Of a stretch of DNA of 12,980 bases, positions 7,935-12,980 are shown piece after piece. The notes under the pieces are model-generated. The model was not told the DNA's origin. It saw only the letters and a list, made by a program, of their open reading frames with translations, and searched no databases. Positions within the stretch are counted from its first letter, which is position 1. Every line of letters begins with the position of its first letter. The position numbers were made by a program, and so were the translations under genes. This DNA is from Methylococcaceae bacterium (GTDB lineage Bacteria > Pseudomonadota > Gammaproteobacteria > Methylococcales > UBA1147), in assembly GCA_022616595.1 (NCBI GenBank), contig JAKEEL010000060.1:1-12980 (forward strand), given 5' to 3'.

Positions 7935-8432
7935 ATGGCCAAAATTACACTGAAGGGTAACCCGATCAACACATGCGGAGACCTGCCTCCGGCCGGCAGT
8001 CCGGCCCCGGACTTCCGCTTGGTCGATGGAAAACTCGCCGACGTTTCGCTTAAGGATTTTCCCGGGAAGCGCAAAATTTTGAGCATCGTGCCGAGCCTGG
8101 ATACGCCGACCTGCGCGACTTCGACGCGCAAGTTCAACCAGAAAGCCAGCCAGATGCAGAATACCGTGGTGCTCGTGATTTCCGCCGATCTGCCGTTTGC
8201 GCAGGGGCGGTTTTGCGGAGCGGAGGGTTTGAACGACGTGATCCCGCTTTCGTCGTTCCGCTCGAGTTTCGCGCGAGATTACGGGGTCGAAGTGGTCGAC
8301 GGCGTCTTGAAGGGCTTGACCGCCCGCGCGATCGTGGCCCTGGGCCCGGACGACCGGGTGCTGTATACGCAGCTTGTGAACGAAATCGCGGACGAACCGG
8401 ATTATGAGCGGGCTTTGGCCGCTCTGGAATGA
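7935..8432 (+). CDS. tpx: Thiol peroxidase (Tpx-type atypical 2-Cys peroxiredoxin)
   Basis: 165 residues, the usual Tpx length. It reduces hydrogen peroxide and alkyl hydroperoxides using thioredoxin as the electron donor; the E. coli enzyme is periplasmic or cytoplasmic depending on report, and no signal peptide is present here. The peroxidatic Cys60 sits in PSLDTPTCATS and the resolving Cys94 in LPFAQGRFCGAEG, the Tpx hallmark spacing. An extra Cys14 is present. The N-terminus MAKITLKGNP is typical of the family, so I use the ATG at 7935 rather than an upstream in-frame TTG at 7896, which would place the -10-like TATAGT (7902-7907) inside the coding region. No strong Shine-Dalgarno is visible. 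It follows the ABC gene by 110 bp and converges on mltD with only 31 bp between stops. Confidence 0.95.
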   Translation: MAKITLKGNPINTCGDLPPAGSPAPDFRLVDGKLADVSLKDFPGKRKILSIVPSLDTPTCATSTRKFNQKASQMQNTVVLVISADLPFAQGRFCGAEGLNDVIPLSSFRSSFARDYGVEVVDGVLKGLTARAIVALGPDDRVLYTQLVNEIADEPDYERALAALE

Positions 8433-8463
8433 TTGCGTCGGTTCCCGGAACCCTGATCGCTGG

Positions 8464-10077
8464 CTAGCCGGCGGGCCGGCTATGGACTTTGATCCTTTGT
8501 CCCGGAATCAGGATTTTCCCGGTCCTGGGTTTGTTCCATTTGCGAAGGTCGGCGACCGAGACCTTGAATCGGCGCGCGAGCTTGGTCAGGGAATCCCCTT
8601 TCTTGACCGTATAGCTCCTGAAACCGTAGGACGCTGATTTGCGGGAGACGGAATTCCGGCTTGCGATCGCGAGCCTCGTCCCCGGGCGGATCACCGAGCG
8701 CCTGCCGAGCCCGTTCCAGCGGGCCAGATCTTTTGGATTCACCGCGTAGCGTCTTGCAATCTTTGACAGGGTGTCGCCGCGGCGCACCGTATAAAAGATT
8801 TTTTCTCGCGAACTTCGCGTAATGCGTTTCGGCAGGCTCCGTTTCGGTGTATTCGGATTCGGAAAATAGTTGTAATGGGCCAGTTCTTCATCGGACAGAG
8901 GAACAATCAGATGAGTACCGGGGTCGAGCCTCGTATCGCTGAGTTGATTCGCCTTCAAAATATTGTCGACCGAGGCGCCGTAATCTTCCGCGATGCTCTC
9001 GATCGAATCGCCGTGATTGATCCGATGTCGGCGCCACTGTACTTTCGTGACTTCGGAAAGCTTGTCGACCTTTTCGCTGAACAGTTTGGCGTTTTCCATC
9101 GGGATCAGCAGACGGTGCGGGCCATAGGGGGAGGACGCCCATTGGTTGTAACCCGGATTCAACTGATAGAGCTTGTGCATTGAAATACCCGCGAGTTCTG
9201 CGGCCATTTTCAAATCGATCTGCGAGGCGGCGGTGATCTTCTTGAAGTAAGGCCGGTTCTTGACCGGGTGCAGCCGAATGCCGTAGCGTTCGGCGTTCGC
9301 GAACAGCCTGCTGACCGCAAGAAGTCGGGGAACATAATCGCGAGTTTCCCGGGGTAGATTCAGGGACCAGAAATCCGCCGGGCGGTGGCGGCGCCAATTC
9401 CAGTTGATCGCGTTTTGTACCGCGCCTTCGCCGCAGTTGTAAGCGGCCAAGGACAGCAGCCAATCCCCGTTGAAATCACGGTTGAGCTTTTGCAGATAGC
9501 GTATGGCGGCTTGGGTCGCGGCATCGATGTCGCGCCTGCCGTCATACCACCAGTTTTGTTGGAGTCCGTAGAGCCGCGCGGTCGAAGGGATGAATTGCCA
9601 GATCCCCGAGGCGTCCGCATGGGAATAGGCATAAGGCTGGAATGCGCTTTCCACGATCGGAAGAAGCGCGAACTCTCCGGGGATTCCCTGGTTTTCGATT
9701 TGCTCGACGATTTCGAAGAGGTAGGGCTCGGCCCTGCGCTGAACCCTGTCCAGATAGTCGGGGTTCTTGAGAAACCATTGCAGTTGCCGTTCGATCTGAA
9801 AATTATATTCCCGCGGAAGCGCATAGAGCGAAACGATGCGCTGCCAGAGATTGTCGAATTCGGGACGGGTACCCTTTTTCTTTCCAGAAGCGACAGGCTT
9901 TCCGAAACCGGCCCAGTCCGTATCGCCCTGTTTGGCGGACAAGCCGGACAGCGGGGAATGATCGATTTCGGATACCGATCGCTTGAATCCTGCTTTCTGT
10001 GAACAGCCGGGCAGCAGAACAAAAAGCAAAAGGGCCAGAAGGCCCGTTCGAACAGAAAAACGGCAGCTATATTCCAC
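8464..10077 (-). CDS. mltD: Membrane-bound lytic murein transglycosylase D with three LysM domains
   Basis: Cleaves the MurNAc-GlcNAc bond of peptidoglycan with 1,6-anhydro product, acting in the periplasm as an outer-membrane lipoprotein. From the GTG at 10077 (537 aa) the N-terminus is a lipoprotein signal: hydrophobic LLALLLFVLL then lipobox LPGC with Cys25, followed by Ser, which favours outer-membrane sorting. The SLT domain holds the catalytic Glu143 in LLPIVESAF, then SGIWQFIPSTARLYGL and LSLAAYNCGEGAV. Three LysM repeats follow at about 348-394, 427-471 and 487-531 (the latter two with YTVRRGDTLSKIARRY and YTVKKGDSLTKLARRF); E. coli MltD has two. The frame is open back to an ATG at 10143, but this would bury the lipoprotein signal behind 22 residues, overlap the divergent gene and lie upstream of a TATAAT at 10112-10117. 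GTG is therefore preferred, although its ribosome binding site is weak. The stop codon lies inside an 18-bp palindrome. Confidence 0.93.
   Translation of the reverse strand: MEYSCRFSVRTGLLALLLFVLLPGCSQKAGFKRSVSEIDHSPLSGLSAKQGDTDWAGFGKPVASGKKKGTRPEFDNLWQRIVSLYALPREYNFQIERQLQWFLKNPDYLDRVQRRAEPYLFEIVEQIENQGIPGEFALLPIVESAFQPYAYSHADASGIWQFIPSTARLYGLQQNWWYDGRRDIDAATQAAIRYLQKLNRDFNGDWLLSLAAYNCGEGAVQNAINWNWRRHRPADFWSLNLPRETRDYVPRLLAVSRLFANAERYGIRLHPVKNRPYFKKITAASQIDLKMAAELAGISMHKLYQLNPGYNQWASSPYGPHRLLIPMENAKLFSEKVDKLSEVTKVQWRRHRINHGDSIESIAEDYGASVDNILKANQLSDTRLDPGTHLIVPLSDEELAHYNYFPNPNTPKRSLPKRITRSSREKIFYTVRRGDTLSKIARRYAVNPKDLARWNGLGRRSVIRPGTRLAIASRNSVSRKSASYGFRSYTVKKGDSLTKLARRFKVSVADLRKWNKPRTGKILIPGQRIKVHSRPAG
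8465..8482. terminator. Palindrome at the tpx/mltD convergent ends, possible weak bidirectional terminator
   Basis: TAGCCGGC-GG-GCCGGCTA is a perfect GC-rich palindrome overlapping the last codons of mltD and lying 33 nt past the tpx stop. It has no T-tract on either side, so intrinsic termination is uncertain. Confidence 0.3.
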
Positions 10078-10097
10078 GAGGTCTATCTGCGTTAAAA

Positions 10098-10125
10098 TTG
10101 TCGTCGTTTCAATTATAGCGATAAT
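10098..10125 (+). promoter_or_regulatory. Sigma-70-like promoter for the yafS–rnhA operon
   Basis: TTGTCG (10098-10103), a 16-nt spacer, then GATAAT (10120-10125). The start would fall near 10132, leaving only about 10 nt before the ATG at 10142 and no visible Shine-Dalgarno, so translation would be nearly leaderless if this is the promoter used. Confidence 0.4.
10112..10117 (-). promoter_or_regulatory. Consensus -10 (TATAAT) for mltD
   Basis: The minus strand reads TATAAT, with a start expected near 10105, which leaves about a 28-nt leader before the GTG at 10077. The -35 region is poor. It lies within the spacer of the plus-strand promoter for the methyltransferase gene, so the two promoters overlap face to face. 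Confidence 0.45.
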
Positions 10126-10141
10126 TTTTCGAATCCGCACC

Positions 10142-10885
10142 ATGAAACAAAAACCGGTGATCCAGAGTCCCGCACTATGCCGTCAGTTATTGGTCGAATG
10201 GTACCATTCTCCTCAAGGTGAAAGTCTCAGGGCGCTGGAATCCGATTTTTTATCCCGAGCCGTTTCATTTCGATACAATCAGGATATTCTGCAGATCGGG
10301 TCGCTCGGCTGGGAGAATGATTACCGGGATCAGGACTGCGGCTACCGCTTCGTCGTTGTGGATTGTGCGTTGCTCGCCGATGCGAGTACTTCCCGGATCA
10401 TCGCGCGCTGCGACCAGATTCCGATCGAATCGGAAAGCATCGACGTGGTGGTTATTCCCCACAGTCTCGAATTTGAAACGGACCCGCACGGGGTTCTTCG
10501 CGAAGCCGAGCGAGTGCTGAAACCGGAGGGCCAGTTCATTCTGTTGGGATTCAATCCTTGGTGCCTGCAATCCCTGTATCACTTTCGGCAAGGGCGCCGT
10601 GGCATGGTGCCGTGGTGCGGGAATTTCTTGAGTTATCCGAGAATGCGCGATTGGTTGTCGCTGTTGAATTTCGAATACTCCTTGAAATGCGGGGTTTATT
10701 TCCGACAATCTTGCGCGGAAGTCGCTTCGGTGAGCAAACCGCTGCGCCGCTTTACTGCGCTCGGCTATGGGATCAAAGCGATCAAACGCCGCTATACCCT
10801 GATCCCGCTCAAAGAATCCAGTGTGGTGACTCGCAATTTGATTCCGGCCGATGTCGCGACCACACGCTATCGAAGCCATGGCTGA
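10142..10885 (+). CDS. yafS: YafS-like SAM-dependent methyltransferase (class I fold)
   Basis: 247 residues, no signal peptide. The middle part has the class I methyltransferase pattern: a strand-loop ILQIGSLGWEND (about 49-60) where the SAM-binding glycine motif would be, an acidic strand end VVVDCALL (71-78), then DVVVIPHSLEFETDPHGVLREAERVLKPEG (101-130) and a strand FILLGFNPW, the methyltransferase_11-like arrangement. Motif I is degenerate, with only two glycines. Target substrate is unknown; E. coli YafS is also uncharacterised as far as I know. The identity rests on this fold together with position: the gene sits between mltD and rnhA-dnaQ, where E. coli has yafS. Its last 8 nt overlap rnhA, so the two are probably cotranscribed and translationally coupled. 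The frame is open upstream to 9983, but this runs antisense into mltD and has no support; the ATG at 10142 is chosen. Confidence 0.82.
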   Translation: MKQKPVIQSPALCRQLLVEWYHSPQGESLRALESDFLSRAVSFRYNQDILQIGSLGWENDYRDQDCGYRFVVVDCALLADASTSRIIARCDQIPIESESIDVVVIPHSLEFETDPHGVLREAERVLKPEGQFILLGFNPWCLQSLYHFRQGRRGMVPWCGNFLSYPRMRDWLSLLNFEYSLKCGVYFRQSCAEVASVSKPLRRFTALGYGIKAIKRRYTLIPLKESSVVTRNLIPADVATTRYRSHG

Positions 10886-11345
10886 TGCGGTCAATATTTA
10901 TACCGATGGGGCCTGTCGCGGGAATCCCGGGCCCGGAGGTTGGGGGGTCCTGCTCGAATATCGGGGCGTCGAAAAAGAATTGTTCGGCGGCGTGCGCGAG
11001 CCGACCACCAACAATCGCATGGAACTGCTTGCCGCGATCAAGGGCTTGGAGGCACTGAAAAGAAACAGCACCGTGCGCCTTCATACCGATTCCACCTATG
11101 TACAGAAAGGCGTCACCGAATGGCTTGAGACCTGGAAAAGGAAAAATTGGATGACCGCGTCGCGGACACCGGTGAAAAACAAAGATCTCTGGATGCGACT
11201 CGATGCCGCCATGCATGGCCACAAGATCCAGTGGAAGTGGGTGCGCGGCCATGCCGGGCATTCCGGCAATGAACGGGCGGACCTCCTAGCGAACCGGGGG
11301 ATCGATACGATCGGCCTGCACGGATCGAATACCGGCCTCGCGTGA
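10878..11345 (+). CDS. rnhA: Ribonuclease HI
   Basis: 155 residues, the same length as E. coli RNase HI. Degrades the RNA strand of RNA-DNA hybrids (R-loops, primers) in the cytoplasm. The metal-binding carboxylates are all present: Asp10 in IYTDGACRGNPGPGGWG, Glu49 in TTNNRMEL, Asp71 in HTDSTYV and Asp135 in NERADLLA, together with His125 in VRGHAGH. The basic handle region (WLETWKRKNWMTA, about 82-94) of the proteobacterial type is retained. The ATG at 10878 aligns with the family start; the ATG at 10851 would add nine residues and extend deeper into yafS. The start overlaps the yafS stop by 8 nt. Unlike E. coli, where rnhA and dnaQ are divergent, here dnaQ follows in the same direction 87 bp downstream. 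Confidence 0.97.
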   Translation: MADAVNIYTDGACRGNPGPGGWGVLLEYRGVEKELFGGVREPTTNNRMELLAAIKGLEALKRNSTVRLHTDSTYVQKGVTEWLETWKRKNWMTASRTPVKNKDLWMRLDAAMHGHKIQWKWVRGHAGHSGNERADLLANRGIDTIGLHGSNTGLA

Positions 11346-11432
11346 TCGATTCGGTGTGGCAGGAGCTTACCGGAAAATGGGCATCGATACCGGGAAACCA
11401 CTTTATCGAGTGATTGAACATTCGTGACAACG

Positions 11433-12176
11433 ATGAAAAAAAATACCGTGAAACAAATTGTTCTCGATACCGAAACGACCGGCCTGTCGCCGGACGAAGG
11501 TCACCGGATCATCGAAATCGGATGTATCGAAGTGCTTAATCGAAAAATAACCGGCAACCGCTTTCAGGTGTATTTGAATCCAGACCGGGAAATCGATCGC
11601 GGAGCAATCGAGGTGCACGGGATCACCAACGAATTCCTCTCCGATAAGCCGCGCTTTGCGGATGTCGTCGACGATTTCATCGCGTTCGTGTCGGGCGCCG
11701 AATTGCTCATTCATAACGCGCCCTTCGATATCGGATTCATCAATCATGAAATGGAAATGTCTGGCAGAGATGCGACAATCGACAAATACTGCTCGATCAT
11801 CGATACACTGATTCTGGCCAGAAAAAAGCATCCGGGCCAGCGCAACAGTCTGGATGCACTGTGTAAACGCTACGGAATCGATAACAGTCATCGGCAATTG
11901 CACGGTGCCTTACTGGACGCCGAAATACTCGCGGACGTTTATTTGATGATGACCGGCGGCCAGACCTCGATGTTTGCGGACGAGTATGGATCGGTGGACC
12001 GGCGTGAAACTGGTCGTTTCAGGCTGGATCCCGCAAACAGGCCGAAGCTGAAAATAATTCAGCCAGAGTCCTCGGAGCTTGAGGAGCACCGAAAACATCT
12101 GGAACTGATCGAGCAGGAAAGCGGCGGAAATTGTTTATGGTTGGCGGACGGTCGTCATCCGGACTTTCCCGATTGA
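11433..12176 (+). CDS. dnaQ: DNA polymerase III epsilon subunit (3'-5' proofreading exonuclease)
   Basis: 247 residues (E. coli 243). DEDDh exonuclease that proofreads within the polymerase III core. Active-site residues: Asp12 and Glu14 in VLDTETTGL, Asp99 in IHNAPFDIGF, His157 in RQLHGALLDAE and Asp162 in the same segment. After the exonuclease domain comes GGQTSMF (175-181), a match to the sliding-clamp binding pentapeptide QxxLF class, then a variable linker and a C-terminal segment with the HLELIEQESGGNCLW pattern that in E. coli contacts the alpha subunit. A GTG at 11424 would add three residues; neither start has a good ribosome binding site and ATG is preferred on codon choice only. 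It lies 87 bp after rnhA on the same strand and upstream of tRNA-Ser. Confidence 0.96.
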   Translation: MKKNTVKQIVLDTETTGLSPDEGHRIIEIGCIEVLNRKITGNRFQVYLNPDREIDRGAIEVHGITNEFLSDKPRFADVVDDFIAFVSGAELLIHNAPFDIGFINHEMEMSGRDATIDKYCSIIDTLILARKKHPGQRNSLDALCKRYGIDNSHRQLHGALLDAEILADVYLMMTGGQTSMFADEYGSVDRRETGRFRLDPANRPKLKIIQPESSELEEHRKHLELIEQESGGNCLWLADGRHPDFPD

Positions 12177-12241
12177 ATATACAGCATCGAAAGAGTAACC
12201 GCTGGCGCGCAACCGTTTAAGTTTTAATCAGGGCGATTCCA

Positions 12242-12270
12242 TTGCCCGATTCCCGCATTTCCTGTATCCT
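12242..12270 (+). promoter_or_regulatory. Promoter of tRNA-Ser with GC-rich discriminator
   Basis: TTGCCC (12242-12247), a 17-nt spacer, then TATCCT (12265-12270), followed by the GC-rich stretch TGCGCCCGGC up to the expected start near 12277. A GC-rich discriminator is typical of stringently controlled stable-RNA promoters. Confidence 0.55.
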
Positions 12271-12283
12271 TGCGCCCGGCACG

Positions 12284-12374
12284 GGAGAGGTGGCTGAGCG
12301 GTTGAAAGCGGCGGTCTTGAAAACCGTTGAGGGTTTGTAGCCCTCCCAGGGTTCGAATCCCTGCCTCTCCGCCA
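12284..12374 (+). tRNA. serT: tRNA-Ser (anticodon UGA)
   Basis: 91 nt including an encoded CCA. The acceptor arm GGAGAGG pairs with CCTCTCC; the D-arm contains GGCTGAGCGGTTGAAAGC. The anticodon arm GCGGT-CTTGAAA-ACCGT gives the anticodon TGA. A long variable arm (GAGGGTTTGTAGCCCTC) is characteristic of serine tRNAs, followed by the T-arm CAGGGTTCGAATCCCTG, discriminator G and CCA. It decodes UCA and related serine codons. It occupies the place of the tRNA-Asp found downstream of dnaQ in E. coli. The specific symbol is by analogy. Confidence 0.95.
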
Positions 12375-12620
12375 AATATTTTGAAATAATTGTCAATTAA
12401 CAAGTACTTATTTACATAAATATCCTGCTAGTCCCCCAATTAGTCCCCCAGTATGAGTATTGACGCCCTCGGCAGTTGCGCACGTACGACGTTAAGCAGA
12501 CATCGGTTCGGGAGAATGGAATCAAAACCAAGTTGTTATGGTGCTACCCCGGTGCTACTTCAGAACGGTGTTAGCCGTCTCCATGCCTCCCGATCAGTTT
12601 AATTTTCCATCATAAGGTTT
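12375..12620. other. tRNA-proximal non-coding region with tandem short repeats, possible attachment-site scar
   Basis: No gene is supported. An AT-rich stretch (12375-12428) is followed by the tandem direct repeat TAGTCCCCCA at 12429-12438 and 12441-12450 (12-bp period) and a second tandem pair GGTGCTAC at 12540-12547 and 12551-12558 (11-bp period). A 49-codon frame (12453-12602) has no recognisable product. Such short spaced repeats next to a tRNA 3' end resemble attachment regions of tyrosine-recombinase elements, but no integrase remnant and no second copy of the tRNA 3' end is visible. Confidence 0.4.
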
Positions 12621-12624
12621 AAAC

Positions 12625-12642
12625 CACCGGCTTTAGCCGGTG
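12625..12642 (+). repeat. Left-end hairpin of the IS200/IS605-like element
   Basis: Perfect 7-bp stem CACCGGC/GCCGGTG with loop TTTA, 39 nt before the tnpA start. In this family the TnpA dimer recognises such subterminal hairpins. Confidence 0.7.
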
Positions 12643-12680
12643 AGCTTTAGCTGCAAAAATAAAGGACAAGGAGGTTTGCG

Positions 12681-12856
12681 ATGGAGTACAGATATTGGAG
12701 CCATACGGTTTAGCGTTACTTGGGACGGTATTTTTGGTCACGGGATACTTCTGGTGTCACGGTCGTGCAGATGACGGAAGAGATGATCAACAATATTTGG
12801 TGCATCATTTTGAATCGAGTCCGAACGACAATTTTAGAATGGAACCCGCAATTAAG
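12681..12856 (+). pseudogene. tnpA: tnpA remnant (IS200/IS605 Y1 transposase), deleted and frameshifted
   Basis: The ATG at 12681 has a strong AAGGAGG site 6 nt upstream and begins MEYRYWSHTV, the usual start of IS200-type TnpA, then hits TAG at 12711-12713. The sequence continues directly with what is normally the C-terminal third: RYLGRYFWSR in frame 1, GYFWC in frame 2, VTVVQMTEEMI in frame 1, then QQYLVHHFESSPNDNF in frame 2. These pieces together match the family pattern RYWGRxFWxRGYF / VTxxQMTEEMI / QYLxHHFExxxNDNF. So roughly half of the protein is missing, including the region that carries the HUH metal-binding motif, and at least three frame changes have occurred. The tyrosine in QQYLVHH may be the former nucleophile. 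The assignment is from remembered family patterns. Confidence 0.75.
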
Positions 12857-12926
12857 ACGCGTCGTTTAGTCGACGCGTATCCGGACTTTCAGTCCGTAAT
12901 TCGAACCCACCCGCTTTAGCGGGTGG
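12857..12926 (+). repeat. Right-end hairpin cluster of the IS200/IS605-like element
   Basis: Three consecutive hairpins: ACGCGTCG-TTTAGT-CGACGCGT (12857-12878), CGGACT-TTC-AGTCCG (12882-12896) and CCACCCGC-TTTA-GCGGGTGG (12907-12926). The last mirrors the left end. All stems are intact although the transposase gene is not. Confidence 0.7.
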
Positions 12927-12958
12927 TTGTTAAGTTCTCGATAAAGAGGGTGGGAAAG

Positions 12959-12980
12959 ATGAAAACGCGTGTACACATCA
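12959..12980 (+). CDS. Start of an unidentified gene, truncated by the window end
   Basis: An ATG at 12959 opens a frame reading MKTRVHI to the end of the window. An AAGAGGG sequence at 12944-12950 is a plausible Shine-Dalgarno 8 nt upstream. Only seven codons are visible, so nothing can be said of function. The gene starts about 30 bp after the right end of the IS-like element, so its upstream region is largely that element. Confidence 0.35.

Larger units (their letters stand above)
12616..12933 (+). mobile_element. Decayed IS200/IS605-family element (internally deleted)
   Basis: About 320 bp bounded by subterminal hairpins with the same TTTA loop, as in IS200/IS605 single-strand-transposing elements. 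The left hairpin is CACCGGC-TTTA-GCCGGTG (12625-12642) and the right one CCACCCGC-TTTA-GCGGGTGG (12907-12926). Between them lie a tnpA start with an intact ribosome binding site, a tnpA C-terminal remnant, and two further right-end hairpins (12857-12878 and 12882-12896). There are no long inverted repeats or target duplications, as expected for this family. The exact cleavage points are not determined, so the ends are approximate. It cannot encode an active transposase. Confidence 0.75.

Noticed and set aside
9385..10002. 205-codon plus-strand frame opposite mltD
   Set aside because: Antisense shadow of the SLT domain coding region without recognisable features.
10078..10143. 22-residue N-terminal extension of MltD from the ATG at 10143
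   Set aside because: It would bury the lipoprotein signal, overlap the divergent gene start and lie upstream of the TATAAT that fits mltD.
12453..12602. 49-codon frame starting MSIDALGS downstream of tRNA-Ser
   Set aside because: No ribosome binding site, no recognised motif, and it overlaps the tandem repeats; I could not match it to an integrase fragment.
12900..12910. TTCGAACCC near the IS-like right end as a second tRNA 3'-end (attachment-site) copy
   Set aside because: Only nine bases resemble the tRNA T-loop region, and they belong to the flank of the right-end hairpin; the CCTCTCCGCCA terminus is absent.
1..12980. CRISPR arrays, toxin-antitoxin pairs or defence operons
   Set aside because: No regularly spaced repeats of 25-40 bp and no gene set of this kind was seen on either strand.

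Overview
The window looks like a chromosomal segment of a GC-rich gammaproteobacterium. The strongest evidence is the block mltD–yafS–rnhA–dnaQ–tRNA, which matches the enterobacterial order mltD–gloB–yafS–rnhA–dnaQ–tRNA except that gloB is absent here. Two intergenic repeats (a MITE-like palindrome near 4.4 kb and a REP-like hairpin near 5.8 kb) resemble repeats I associate from memory with methanotrophic Methylococcales. That placement is inference only.

Layout. Positions 3-4316 (minus) hold a full-length Lhr-type helicase, followed by a roughly 140-bp inverted-repeat element. Positions 4605-5702 (minus) hold a protein that looks like a remote, catalytically altered catalase-fold relative. 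It has a TTG start, a strong ribosome binding site and a recognisable promoter. A 460-bp non-coding stretch follows, with a REP-like hairpin and a promoter-like sequence. Then, on the plus strand, come a double-ATPase oligopeptide ABC protein (YejF/DppDF type, 6166-7824) without permease genes nearby and a thiol peroxidase (tpx, 7935-8432). The tpx gene converges on a lipoprotein murein transglycosylase with three LysM domains (mltD, minus, 8464-10077). Divergent from mltD, and sharing a compact bidirectional promoter region, runs yafS-like methyltransferase – rnhA (8-nt overlap) – dnaQ, followed by tRNA-Ser(UGA) with its own promoter.

Downstream of the tRNA the character changes. There is an AT-rich patch, two pairs of short tandem direct repeats of the kind seen at integrase attachment regions, and a decayed IS200/IS605-family element. 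The element keeps its terminal TTTA-loop hairpins but has a tnpA gene reduced to its first ten codons joined to a frame-shifted C-terminal part. A new reading frame with a ribosome binding site begins just beyond the element and runs off the window.

Functionally the window is mostly housekeeping: DNA repair and replication (Lhr, RNase HI, DNA polymerase III epsilon), cell wall turnover (MltD), peroxide defence (Tpx) and peptide uptake energisation. I found no new multi-gene defence or mobile system. The most unusual items are the catalase-like protein lacking the distal histidine, the repeat elements placed directly upstream of genes, and the tRNA-Ser/IS200 remnant region.
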